64,000 nucleotides of DNA, taken from NCBI GenBank assembly GCA_035293765.1, contig DATGMF010000084.1, positions 15,450 to 79,449 of the forward strand, read 5' to 3'. The position numbers and the translations under genes were made by a program. Shown in pieces: positions 1 to 8,410 of this stretch. The DNA comes from DASRHT01 sp035293765. Its GTDB lineage: Bacteria > Chloroflexota > Ktedonobacteria > Ktedonobacterales > Ktedonobacteraceae. The notes below the pieces were generated by a model. That model was not told the origin of the DNA and made no database searches. It saw only the letters and a program-made list of their open reading frames with translations. How positions within the stretch are numbered: the first letter of the stretch is position 1; every line of letters starts with the position of its first letter.

Positions 1-1654
1 AAGTAGTTGGGAACGTTGTAGACATCATCCACGCAATCACCAGCGCGCTCAATATGGCCCCGGCAATGGCGGCGCGTCCGTTGGCGTAAAGCTGTGTGCA
101 GAAGGCCACCAGCGCCAGAAAGAGCAGCGCCAGTACGGGTAGCACGATGCTCAGGAAGCCCAGGCCGGGCGTCAGCAGCAGGGCTGCCAATAGGCCCGCA
201 GTCAGCAGCACCTTAAAGAAGAAGCTTGCCAGAATGCCCCTCCACAGGCCGCGCTCCTGGTAGCCGCGACTGATGCCCTCATCGAGCAAAAAGATTGGCA
301 GCACCAATAGGAAGATGACGGCGAACCGCCACAGGCGAGGTAGCGTGAAGGTGAAGCGTTGCCAGGAGAACGTTGCTAGCTGCCCCAGCGTGAAGTAGAG
401 AAAGGCCGCCAGGATCACCCCGACCAGAATCTGCTGCGCTGCCTGACGTAGTAGTGGAATAGGGATCGTGCGGCGTAGCGCGAAAATGAGCAGGGCCATA
501 ACAACGGCTGTAAAGAAGAAGTAGCCGCTGACATAATCGGCCAGCAGGATATGAATGAAGCTGAAAGGACGCCATACAAGTTGTATGCCAATAGCTGCGG
601 CGATGGCTAGCAGCAGGAACAGAAAAAAGAGCAGCATCTCGCGTCCACGGAATGCCCGGGCGGTGGCATGGATATCGAAAATATCTGCCAGCAGGGCACA
701 GAGCGGGAAGATAGAGAGCAGCACACCTGCGGCGCCGAGCAGCATCCAGAACAGGCGCATATCGGATTGCATCTGGTCGATGTTGACCTGCTGAGGAGAT
801 CTCTGCTTGAGCCAGTTAAGCATCTCTCTAAATGTGCTGCTAGCGTTCAAGATCGTGATATGGTTCACGATGGGCAAAATCACCATACGTCGTCCGCTGC
901 CATTGGCTGGATTGCCGCATGCTAATGGCAGCGGTTGGGAATCGCTCAGGCCACAGCCCTGACGCAGCAGGCGCTGGCTATTTGTAATGGCGAATGGGAC
1001 GTCGTTTTGCCCTGCCAGTATGAGTAAATTTCTGGGTTGAGCCTGCGTCGGCTGCTCCAGGCCCACCGGCGAGACGAGAATAGTAGAGATAATATCATCA
1101 TCGTTCGCATGTGCCATCGAATAATCTCCCACGGCTGCCGATCCCATCGAATGGCCCAGGAGGATGATCTGAGGATTCTTCGTGGCGTTATTGGTAGTGC
1201 GAGCGTAATCGACCACCTCGCCCACGGCTGCGACGTTCTGTTGCGCGACGCGGTCCGAATAGGTGCTATCTCCAAGAGGGATGGGGGATTCGCCATGCCC
1301 GGGAAAATCGAACATATAGGCGGTGATGCCGGCGCGGGCCAGCTCCACGCCAAAACCGGTCATCAGATCTTTACTGCCGGCAAATCCATGCGCAATTACC
1401 GCAACCAGAGGCGTTTCTCCACGGGCGGGGCGCATCTCCAGCACCGGAATAGGAAGAGGGCCTGGAATAGTGAACGTGGAGCGTGTAATGCCATCTTCAT
1501 AATTGATCAGACGGTTAAAACTGAGCGTGAATATTACAAGGCAGAGCACGAGGAAGAGCAGGTTGAGCGCATAGAGGTGTCGCCGTTTCTGGCCCAGGCG
1601 ATCAAGCGCCGCTAATTTGCCCGAGATTTGACTCTTGCCTGTCTTGTCCATCAT
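1..1654 (-). CDS. Alpha/beta hydrolase fused to a polytopic membrane domain (3' end outside window)
   Basis: The frame is open from the ATG at 1654 to the left edge of the window, about 551 codons. An AGGAGGG site lies directly before two adjacent ATGs (1654 and 1651). A membrane anchor near residues 25-45 precedes an alpha/beta hydrolase domain that shows a GHGES oxyanion/loop motif, the nucleophile elbow GHSMG near residue 168, and a late catalytic histidine in the context NHITI. The second half consists of about eight hydrophobic helices. The family fold predicts a serine esterase, lipase or peptidase acting at the membrane; the substrate cannot be read from the sequence. The fusion of hydrolase and multi-helix membrane domain is uncommon. 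The C terminus is not visible. Confidence 0.85.
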   Translation of the reverse strand, partial: MMDKTGKSQISGKLAALDRLGQKRRHLYALNLLFLVLCLVIFTLSFNRLINYEDGITRSTFTIPGPLPIPVLEMRPARGETPLVAVIAHGFAGSKDLMTGFGVELARAGITAYMFDFPGHGESPIPLGDSTYSDRVAQQNVAAVGEVVDYARTTNNATKNPQIILLGHSMGSAAVGDYSMAHANDDDIISTILVSPVGLEQPTQAQPRNLLILAGQNDVPFAITNSQRLLRQGCGLSDSQPLPLACGNPANGSGRRMVILPIVNHITILNASSTFREMLNWLKQRSPQQVNIDQMQSDMRLFWMLLGAAGVLLSIFPLCALLADIFDIHATARAFRGREMLLFFLFLLLAIAAAIGIQLVWRPFSFIHILLADYVSGYFFFTAVVMALLIFALRRTIPIPLLRQAAQQILVGVILAAFLYFTLGQLATFSWQRFTFTLPRLWRFAVIFLLVLPIFLLDEGISRGYQERGLWRGILASFFFKVLLTAGLLAALLLTPGLGFLSIVLPVLALLFLALVAFCTQLYANGRAAIAGAILSALVIAWMMSTTFPTT

Positions 1655-1739
1655 GCCCTCCTGATGAAATTATGCAACTCGCGTGGGTCTGATAAGCGAG
1701 TATGTGCAAGGATCGACGGTGGGGCAGCTTCACTGGCCC

Positions 1740-2780
1740 CTATGAACCGAAGTTGACCACAAGGAGATCCAGGGCCATCTCCGGCGTAAAACGACTGCGT
1801 TTGAGCGCGGCATCGGTTGCGAGTAATTGACGATAGGTATTTTCTAACTGGGCCATGCTAAAATTCCCTGCCTGGCGTATGGCTTTATCAACGACGAAGG
1901 GAGCCAATCCCAGCGTGGAGATGATTTGAGCAGAACGCATGCCTTTTTGAGCCAGCTCTTTGACCAGCAGCAGCGAGCGTACATGTGAAGTGATGTTGCT
2001 GATAAGCCTGATGGGTGGCTCTCCATCGGCCAGCAGGTCGTGGAGAATGTTCAATGCCTGCCTGTGTTGACGCTGGGCGAGGGCATCGGTCAGTTCGAAG
2101 ACGCGGGCCGCTTGCACCTGCGCCGATAGCAGGCGAACGTCGTCGGCGGTGATCGTGGCTCCCTTGCCGACGTACGTGGCTAGCTTATCAAGCTCGTTTG
2201 CCTGTAAGCGCAGATGGTTGCCGATGAAGTTAGCCAGCAGCGAGACGGCTTCGGGCGTGATCTTTACGTCCATGCTCCTGGCCCGTTTCGTGATCCAGCT
2301 CGTCAGCGCCGCCCCCTTTGGCAGCTTGTTCTGAATCGCTTTGCCGTATTTTTCAGCGGCTTTAACCAGCACGTTGGTGCCATCTAGCGTCTCATCGACG
2401 AGCATCACCAGCACGGTTGTTGCCGGCAATACTGCGACATGTTCAGCCAGAGCTTTTTCAAAACCGGCGCGGGTAAGGGCGTTACTTTTGCCTCCCTTTT
2501 TGCCCTTTTTGGCTTTGCCTGTGCTGGCAGCATCTTCTCCAGGGGCCGCCTCAGCAGACGCTGAGGACTCGCCACGCTTCTTTTTAGGCAGACCTTCTAC
2601 GACGACAAGGCGCTGCTCGGATAGAAACGGCATCGTATCGCTGGTGATGATAATGGTCTTGAGCTCAGTATCAGCGCCACTATACGTATCCTGATTATAG
2701 CCGAAATCACCCTGTTGCCGCAGTTGCTTTAATTGCTCTCGATTGGTGAACTCGTCTTCACCGTGCAGCAGATAGAACAT
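1740..2780 (-). CDS. holA: DNA polymerase III subunit delta
   Basis: This protein of 346 residues matches the delta subunit of the clamp loader, which opens the beta sliding clamp and passes it to DNA. It opens with the typical FYLLHGEDEF segment, followed by the AAA+-like domain I. A lysine/alanine-rich low-complexity insertion near residues 75-105 (KAKKGKKGGK) is not part of the core fold. Domains II and III follow, with conserved motifs such as ANELDKLA. A TTG start further upstream would overlap the preceding gene; the ATG at 2780 lies 14 bp after that gene's stop and gives the normal family N terminus, so it is preferred. It is probably co-transcribed with the membrane protein gene upstream. 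Confidence 0.88.
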   Translation of the reverse strand: MFYLLHGEDEFTNREQLKQLRQQGDFGYNQDTYSGADTELKTIIITSDTMPFLSEQRLVVVEGLPKKKRGESSASAEAAPGEDAASTGKAKKGKKGGKSNALTRAGFEKALAEHVAVLPATTVLVMLVDETLDGTNVLVKAAEKYGKAIQNKLPKGAALTSWITKRARSMDVKITPEAVSLLANFIGNHLRLQANELDKLATYVGKGATITADDVRLLSAQVQAARVFELTDALAQRQHRQALNILHDLLADGEPPIRLISNITSHVRSLLLVKELAQKGMRSAQIISTLGLAPFVVDKAIRQAGNFSMAQLENTYRQLLATDAALKRSRFTPEMALDLLVVNFGS

Positions 2781-2793
2781 AGCTGTACATTGG

Positions 2794-3150
2794 CTATTCG
2801 TGAACAGGCTGGCGAGTATAGTCTTTTCTGCGTATGCGTGCAATAAGCATATCTGTCACAATCCCCCCGATCAACCCACAGATGGAGCAGAACAGAACAG
2901 AGCCGAAGAAGACCGAGGCTCCGTTTGCGCCTGGCAGAGGAGTATCAAAGATGAGGGTACCGGCCCAACCCAGGATGATAAAGAAGCCAAGCACAGCGCC
3001 AACGAGCGCGCCGACCACGACGGCTACGTGATTTTTGACGGCGCTCATCCAGTATGCGAGGAAGAGCGAAACCGGGAGCGCCAGGATCAGCCCAAAAATA
3101 TCGCCAATAAAAATAGGATCTCCTATATTTACGTTAAGTGCAGGGTACAT
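2794..3150 (-). CDS. Small membrane protein of unknown function
   Basis: A protein of 118 residues with three or four hydrophobic helices and a short basic/polar C-terminal tail (RIRRKDY). The ATG at 3150 has a strong AGGAGG site about 10 nt upstream and is preferred over an earlier in-frame start at 3198 that lacks one. Its stop lies 14 bp before holA, so the two genes probably form an operon. The only promoter-like signal seen upstream is inside repeat element A (3205-3304), whose TTGACA/TATACT pair faces this gene. I do not recognise a named family. Confidence 0.7.
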   Translation of the reverse strand: MYPALNVNIGDPIFIGDIFGLILALPVSLFLAYWMSAVKNHVAVVVGALVGAVLGFFIILGWAGTLIFDTPLPGANGASVFFGSVLFCSICGLIGGIVTDMLIARIRRKDYTRQPVHE

Positions 3151-3204
3151 GTACGATAAGCCTCCTGATGATATTTGTAGCCAGTTACTACATCTCAATT
3201 ATAC

Positions 3205-3304
3205 TTTCAGTACCCTCAAACGGGTCGAGAATGTTACTGGCTCCTGCCGCCTCCCATGAGAAACAGTATACACATCACACTCTGAGATGTCAAACGAAAA
3301 TGCA
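3205..3304 (-). repeat. Dispersed promoter/structured element, copy A
   Basis: Read on the minus strand this copy has TTGACA (3288-3293), a 17-bp spacer and TATACT (3265-3270). Downstream it carries the family's CTCGACCCG box and the closing TTTGAGGGTACTGAAA. Unlike most copies, the promoter points in the same direction as the adjacent genes and would drive the membrane protein/holA pair. The element shares its two ends and inner boxes with the copies at 11.8, 19.0 and 51.3 kb. Confidence 0.85.
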
Positions 3305-3371
3305 TTAAGGCCAGGGCTTTCCCATTCTAATACACCGAGCAAGAGCCGGTGAGAAGGCAGCCCCTGGCAGT

Positions 3372-5123
3372 TCATATGGTTTGAGGGAGGTGTTGCTGTG
3401 GCTGTTGACGCTGGTTGTTGCGCCACTGCTGGAGAGATTGGCGCAAGGTTTCCAGGAGCGAGGCATCGCGCTGGTGGGCGTGGTAGAGTGCCCAGCCAAT
3501 TTTTGGCAGGCTCAGTGTGTCTGAATAAACAAGATAGCGGCTCTCCCATGTCGGCTGGAACTTCTTTTTAAATTTGAAGAGCAACAGGTTTTTGGTGGGA
3601 TTGCCGAAGCGACCGGTCAGGAAATCAATACTGGTGCCCAGGAAGGTCTCGTCTTCCTGATTTGCGTTGCCCAAAGGGGCAAGACCCAGGCTGATGATCT
3701 GCGCTCCCTTATTTTTGAGATGCTCAATGGAGCGCGAGAGCAGCAGTTCCATCGTGCCTGGCGCGCACTGCTCGCAGCGTCGCATTAGATCAAGCGCCCA
3801 GCCATTGCGTCCATAGATTGGCACAAAGCTGACAAATGCATGCACTTTATTTGCCGGATCGACTGCAAGCGCAAAATAGAGATGGTCGTTGCCTTGCGGG
3901 TCAAAGCGTCCCATACTAAAACCCATCTCTGAGCCACCTCGACCCGCCAGCCAGTGGCGCGAAATCTGCTCCATCTGTGCCAGTCGCTCTGGCTCGCTAA
4001 CATGTCCAGCGTAAAAAACGGCGCGAATACCATCTTTCTCGGCTCGTTTGACGCTGGAGCGCACATTAGCCATTGCTCCCCCTTGTAAGGAGAATGTCGC
4101 TGTGTTGATCACCGCATCCTCGCCGATTTTTAGAGCGTGCAGCCCCATGAGCCGGTACTGTTCGATCAGCTCGGCCTGCACCTGCCAAAAGACAATTGCC
4201 CAGTCTTGCTTACGGCAGAATGTCACAAACTGCTGGATGCCGGTGGCGATCTCGTCGCCGGGTCCAATGGGATCGCCCGCGACTACGGCGGTGCTGCCTT
4301 GCAATACGTAGCTGATCGCCACCTTGCCAGAAGACGAAAAGAAGTACGACTTGTCGTTATCCAGGGCAAAGTAGGAAATAGAATTTTTGCCATAATGGTA
4401 GAGCAGATGCTCCACTTTGTGCTGCGCTGCCTCGTCTGGCAGCAAGGTTGCTGCTACGGGCCTGAAAAGCTGAATCATGCCATAAAGAATGGCGCTGATG
4501 CAGAGTATGGGCAAGGCCCGTTCAAAAACAAGCGCAGCCGTATCATGCGAAAAATGAATATGGGTAAAAGTGATGATGTGGAAAATGAAGCCTTCCAGGC
4601 CAAAACGTTCGATAAGCGGCTCAAATTGCTCGAAGAGAGCAAAAAATCCGCCAATGGCATAGAACACGACCACCGCCATCCCTAGCGCCAGCATACTGTA
4701 GCCGCGCCGCACTGAAGGAGGGTCGCTTCTGGCCTGGAAGAGGCGAAAGAGCAGGCAGAGCGCCAGCGTAAGCAACAGGGCGACCACCGTCGAGAGCACC
4801 GAGCCGCTACGCCAGATATGGAGGCAAGCCGAGAGCAGCAGGAGACATACGGAGATGCGCCAGGCGTGTTGCTTCCCGCGTGCCAATCCATAGGAGAGCA
4901 TGATCAGGAAAAATCCCACCACCACTGTAACTGTTTGCGCCTGCACCCGATGAGAAATAAGGGGCCATACTCCCAGCAGAACGGTCCAGCTGAGCCTGGG
5001 CACAATCGCTGAAAGCATGTCGGCCAGGCCGACCGATGCCGTTACCAGTCCCGCCAGGGAGCGGACGACGCGATGTACGCGATTCGTATAACGAAAACGC
5101 GTGTCTGCTATCTCTCGTTGCAT
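3372..5123 (-). CDS. MprF-type lysylphosphatidylglycerol synthetase-domain membrane protein
   Basis: This protein of 583 residues has about six or seven transmembrane helices in the first 240 residues. A cytosolic C-terminal domain of the DUF2156/MprF type follows, with the family segments YGKNSISYFAL, GDPIGP and DLMRR. Family members transfer an aminoacyl group from aminoacyl-tRNA to phosphatidylglycerol, or belong to related GNAT-fold enzymes, making the membrane less anionic and more resistant to cationic peptides. The start ATG at 5123 has an AAAGG site close upstream. It stands alone between intergenic regions. Which amino acid is transferred, and whether this copy is an active synthase, cannot be told from the sequence. 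Confidence 0.8.
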   Translation of the reverse strand: MQREIADTRFRYTNRVHRVVRSLAGLVTASVGLADMLSAIVPRLSWTVLLGVWPLISHRVQAQTVTVVVGFFLIMLSYGLARGKQHAWRISVCLLLLSACLHIWRSGSVLSTVVALLLTLALCLLFRLFQARSDPPSVRRGYSMLALGMAVVVFYAIGGFFALFEQFEPLIERFGLEGFIFHIITFTHIHFSHDTAALVFERALPILCISAILYGMIQLFRPVAATLLPDEAAQHKVEHLLYHYGKNSISYFALDNDKSYFFSSSGKVAISYVLQGSTAVVAGDPIGPGDEIATGIQQFVTFCRKQDWAIVFWQVQAELIEQYRLMGLHALKIGEDAVINTATFSLQGGAMANVRSSVKRAEKDGIRAVFYAGHVSEPERLAQMEQISRHWLAGRGGSEMGFSMGRFDPQGNDHLYFALAVDPANKVHAFVSFVPIYGRNGWALDLMRRCEQCAPGTMELLLSRSIEHLKNKGAQIISLGLAPLGNANQEDETFLGTSIDFLTGRFGNPTKNLLLFKFKKKFQPTWESRYLVYSDTLSLPKIGWALYHAHQRDASLLETLRQSLQQWRNNQRQQPQQHLPQTI

Positions 5124-5496
5124 AAAAATCCTTTAATCTGCGATAGGGCAAGCGCCTCGTACCTACTATAATAACGATTGAGAATAGTGAATGTATGCAT
5201 GCTTCCTTCTATTATTTAAGTTTTTTTAGCACATAGCTGATAAATAAAGGAGAGGCGCAAAATTTCGCCTTATTGTAGCATGATGGTGAATGTTATTCAT
5301 GGTAGAGCTGTCTCGGTCCCCCCCCAAATGTACTATATGGGGTATTGAATGGGTCGCAGGGGAAAGATAGAGGGATGAGCATATAACAGCTTGCAACGCG
5401 CTTTATTTCTGTACGTATATATGGCAAAGAAAACATCTGGAAAGAAGACAAAGGACCTCATGAAGGGGTCGAATGTCGGAGAAAGAGGCATAGATC
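5124..5496. other. Intergenic region between divergent genes
   Basis: This 373-bp gap separates the MprF-like gene from the DUF4870-like gene, which point away from each other. It contains AT-rich stretches, including a TATAAT hexamer at 5167-5172 on the plus strand and a run of eight C residues near 5319-5326. A possible promoter for the rightward gene is TTGCAA (5391-5396), 18 bp, GTATAT (5415-5420). A 28-codon lysine-rich open frame starts at 5421 but has no good ribosome site. Confidence 0.4.
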
Positions 5497-5865
5497 ATGA
5501 TGCATAGAGCAACAACGCTCGGTCTGGATGAGCGCCTGGAACGGGTCCTGGCGTACGCTTTTGGTTGGGTATCCGGGCTCATACTTTTTCTGCTTGAAAA
5601 GAATCGCAATGTACGCTGGCACGCGGCGCAATCAATGATCACTTTTGGCACGCTTTCGCTGGTATGGTTCGGAGTAACCATGCTGAAGGGGATGCTAGGC
5701 GGAATACCTATTCTCAGCCTGTTAACGAATTTCGGGCTTGGTCTGCTGCTTGATGTATTATGGTGGTTAACGATATTCCTGTGGCTCTGGTTAATGGCGA
5801 TGGCCTGGCTGCGTCCCAATTATCGCCTTCCCTTCGTTAGCCAGTGGGTAAGCTACTTTGTATAA
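5497..5865 (+). CDS. DUF4870-like small membrane protein
   Basis: A protein of 122 residues with three predicted membrane helices. The stretch RWHAAQSM between helix 1 and helix 2 is the kind of loop seen in DUF4870/Tic20-like proteins (usually F-H-A-x-Q-x). A short soluble N-terminal helix (LDERLERVLAY) precedes the first membrane segment. These proteins have no assigned function. Two ATGs are adjacent; the first is used here. An imperfect hairpin (GAATCACAGC at 5884-5893 with its complement at 5915-5924) follows the gene but has no T run. Confidence 0.75.
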   Translation: MMHRATTLGLDERLERVLAYAFGWVSGLILFLLEKNRNVRWHAAQSMITFGTLSLVWFGVTMLKGMLGGIPILSLLTNFGLGLLLDVLWWLTIFLWLWLMAMAWLRPNYRLPFVSQWVSYFV

Positions 5866-6018
5866 TTGGTAGGGGCATGTCCCGAATCACAGCAATAGCC
5901 GCATCTGCCGTAGAGCTGTGATTCCATCACGTCCGCTTCAGCGCCTATCTGGCCCAATATCTTTATCTTGCCATCGTTTCTCTTGCCGCAACGACTGGGC
6001 GCTAAAGCAACAGGACAG

Positions 6019-6253
6019 CAGGGCAACCGCAAGGGATTGCCCCTAGCCATCCTGTCCAGCAGTGCCCCATAGCGCGGTGCCCCGTTGTATGAGTGGGGAT
6101 GGCCCTTGTTCTGTTCCCCCCACGCTGCCCTGCGGCGGCCCTGCAATGATGGCGGATGGGGAGGCACCCCCTTGCGCTGGCGCTGTTCCATTGTGATACG
6201 TTGGCCGGTGGACGACAACGAATGGGTAGGGGCAATCCCTTGCGGTTGCCCTG
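6019..6253. repeat. Inverted-repeat-bounded intergenic element (MITE-like)
   Basis: The 32-nt segment at 6019-6050 reappears as its reverse complement at 6222-6253 with a single mismatch, leaving about 171 bp between the arms. The left arm is itself nested in a short hairpin (GGACAG before it, CTGTCC after it). The interior is GC-rich and has no convincing coding frame. The whole gap 5866-6261 holds no recognisable gene. The arms contain GTAGGGGCAATCCCTTGCGG, related to the GTAGGGGC hairpins at 29.9 and 54.9 kb. Confidence 0.75.
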
Positions 6254-6261
6254 GTACGGGC

Positions 6262-6735
6262 TTATTTGTCGCGGTAGAGCCATCCTAACGTCAGGCCATA
6301 GGCAAGATGGCGGATAAGATTTTGCAGGAACGCGGGCCAGTTAGCAAGCTGGGGCATCTCGCCACTTTTGATCAGCGGATGATATTTATCGGCGAGCGGG
6401 GTCAGCCACCAGACACTGGCGACAAATATCTCGCCAAACATGGCTCCCTTCAACCAGTCAGGGCCTGGTAGGAAGCGTTTAACAACTGCGGCATAGATTT
6501 CCGCCAGCAGCACGCCGTTGAGCAGGTGAATGATCCAGGAGAGGATAAAAATGCCTTTTGAGCGCGATTTCCCTTCCAGTATGCCCTGAATGAAGCGCAC
6601 ATCGCTAAAACGGTTGCCGATCAGAAATCTATCACCTTCCATAGCGATACTATATACAATAGTTGCGAGCAATCCCGCCTGCGCCGCCTGTCCGGGCTGC
6701 CAGTGCTGTGCGATGAGCTTACGTCCGATACTCAT
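6262..6735 (-). CDS. Integral membrane protein of unknown function
   Basis: A protein of 157 residues with about four predicted hydrophobic segments, including WIIHLLNGVLLAEIYAA and a C-terminal helix ending in GWLYRDK. The start ATG at 6735 has GAAAGGGATG about 8 nt upstream. It resembles small conserved membrane proteins of the YagU/DUF6789 kind in size and topology, but no diagnostic motif was found and the call stays open. It lies 38 bp after the start region of the DUF92 gene on the same strand, so co-transcription is likely. Confidence 0.6.
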   Translation of the reverse strand: MSIGRKLIAQHWQPGQAAQAGLLATIVYSIAMEGDRFLIGNRFSDVRFIQGILEGKSRSKGIFILSWIIHLLNGVLLAEIYAAVVKRFLPGPDWLKGAMFGEIFVASVWWLTPLADKYHPLIKSGEMPQLANWPAFLQNLIRHLAYGLTLGWLYRDK

Positions 6736-6773
6736 AGTCGTGCATCCCTTTCTTGAAGGTATTCGTAATCCTA

Positions 6774-7691
6774 TTATACGAAATCAGGAGGATGTTTTGA
6801 GCGCAGAAAAGGCAGTTGGAGCAGCATTGCCGCCAGGCCGCCGACCAGGGTAGACAAAAAGTTGACCATATCATTTGTCATCCAGGGAAGGCCACGCAGA
6901 GAGCGGGTCCTGGCGCCGCAATTGTGGATCTGCCGCTCGGTCTCTTGATCGCATGCGGGGCAGTAGAACATGGCCTGCGTAGTTGCACCTAGAAAACTGT
7001 CAAAGAGATTACCAATCGTGCCGCTAATAAGCGCGATCAATGGTAAGGCCAGCAGCGAGCGGCGACACCCTCGCAGGATCCAGAAAAACAGCCCGGATGC
7101 CAGCGCTCCTAATATGGCTGCTCCAGTACCCAGGGAGGTGATGCCTCCAGAGGTGCCAGGAGTAGTGAGCGCGCCCGTCGTAATTAATCTGGGAGGGTGG
7201 GGGCTAAGCACGCCCAATTCGGTGGCCCAGGTGTCTGCGGTCGCCGTTGCGATTACTCCGGCATAGCCTGCTTGTAGGAGCTCGCGTGTTACGGGGGACG
7301 GGGTGGCCCCATAGCCGAGAGCCAGCAGCGTAGCCATGCCGCCATTGGCGGCAACCTGGCCGATGTCACGCCGGGAGCCTTTGCTGAACTTATCTGCGGC
7401 AATGGCGGCTTTATCCCTGGCGCGGAAGTGGGAGAACAGGCTGGAGGAGACGAAGAAGAAGATCAGCGAAAGGCCCCAGGCCCAGCCTCCCAATCCAAAG
7501 GTTGTCGTGCCCGTAACCACTGCCCCTGCGACTCCGCTGCGGCTCAGTGAACGGCGGCGATACGCCAGTAATCCTATGCCGGTGCTGAGAAATAGACCGA
7601 GCAGCAGCTGTACTCGTGACTTTGCAAGAGCATGCTTTGCTTGTTTGCCACCACTTTCGTGTAATAAAGGTATCGCTGGTAGAGTAGACAT
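6774..7691 (-). CDS. DUF92 family membrane protein (VTE6-like)
   Basis: A protein of 305 residues with the conserved landmarks of the DUF92/TIGR00297 family: KGSRRDIGQV with ANGG soon after, ADTWATELG, GTSGGIT, and GNLFDSFLGA. About seven hydrophobic helices are present. Plant VTE6 in this family is a phytyl-phosphate kinase, while bacterial members are mostly uncharacterised and are placed near CDP-alcohol or polyprenol-phosphate metabolism. A pair CPAC / C about ten residues later in the loop after GNLFDS may bind a metal. The start is ATG at 7691. Its role in this organism is inference only. Confidence 0.85.
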   Translation of the reverse strand: MSTLPAIPLLHESGGKQAKHALAKSRVQLLLGLFLSTGIGLLAYRRRSLSRSGVAGAVVTGTTTFGLGGWAWGLSLIFFFVSSSLFSHFRARDKAAIAADKFSKGSRRDIGQVAANGGMATLLALGYGATPSPVTRELLQAGYAGVIATATADTWATELGVLSPHPPRLITTGALTTPGTSGGITSLGTGAAILGALASGLFFWILRGCRRSLLALPLIALISGTIGNLFDSFLGATTQAMFYCPACDQETERQIHNCGARTRSLRGLPWMTNDMVNFLSTLVGGLAAMLLQLPFLRSKHPPDFV

Positions 7692-7792
7692 ATATTACCG
7701 CCTCAAAGAATTTGGGTCATATTCTGTTACAGAACGCCGTTGTTATCAGTTTTATCATAAAGAAGGCGTGGTATACTGGCAAGAGCGGTCGT

Positions 7793-8251
7793 TTATGTGA
7801 GAAGAACGTACTCTTTGTCGAAATGCCAATCGTGAAGTGCCTCCAACTCAACATCGAGGTGGGGATGCAGAGGGTCAATATGTTTCAATAAGTGGATAGC
7901 GACGATCCGATTGTCGTTCAGCCCCAGCCCTTCGCAGAGCGCATCCTGCGTAATCTTGAGGCCCCCATCAAGGTCTCGTTTGAGTGGTGTGGTAAAGTAG
8001 AAGTCCAGGAAAAGAGCAAGATAACTCTGGCGGAATTGGTGGCGCAATTCGTCATGTAAGGTTGCCTGTTGTTCAAGCGAGCGCAGCACCGCTCCGACCT
8101 CGCGTTTGAAGCGGCGTGCTACAGGTGTGCTAACGCGATGCCCATTGACAGTTGCATATTGTTCATTAATACTGGGAGGAAGTGGCAGAGTAAGACGTAG
8201 TAATAGAGGGGAGTTTGAGGATTGCTGCTTACCTGGAAATTGCTCTTGCAT
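7793..8251 (-). CDS. RusA family crossover junction endodeoxyribonuclease
   Basis: A protein of 152 residues. The core KRDLDGGLKITQDALCEG, followed by LNDNRIV, matches the RusA active site, where aspartates bind Mg2+ for cutting Holliday junctions. The N-terminal LPLPPSINEQY is also characteristic, since RusA proteins begin with a P-P-S-x-N segment. The enzyme resolves four-way DNA junctions symmetrically. RusA genes are often phage-derived, but no phage genes lie nearby and the gene sits in an ordinary chromosomal context. The start is ATG at 8251 with TAGGAGT upstream. Confidence 0.85.
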   Translation of the reverse strand: MQEQFPGKQQSSNSPLLLRLTLPLPPSINEQYATVNGHRVSTPVARRFKREVGAVLRSLEQQATLHDELRHQFRQSYLALFLDFYFTTPLKRDLDGGLKITQDALCEGLGLNDNRIVAIHLLKHIDPLHPHLDVELEALHDWHFDKEYVLLT

Positions 8252-8410
8252 GAATGACTCCTATGATCGTATATAGTACTTTTGGAATGACGATACCGTG
8301 CGTATTGTATCATATCAACGTGTCTTATTTTGTGAAAATAGTTGCTTTCAATCAAGGAAAGACTGATACACCCGCCAAGAAGTGAAGCCTGGCGAAAGTG
8401 AGGAGCAAAA

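Noticed and set aside
946..1615. Overlapping plus- and minus-strand open frames at the left end
   Set aside because: They are shadows of the hydrolase/membrane gene, whose own frame is open across the window edge and shows a full catalytic triad.
5421..5507. 28-codon lysine-rich open frame before the DUF4870-like gene
   Set aside because: There is no good ribosome site and it overlaps the real start; a leader peptide is possible but unsupported.
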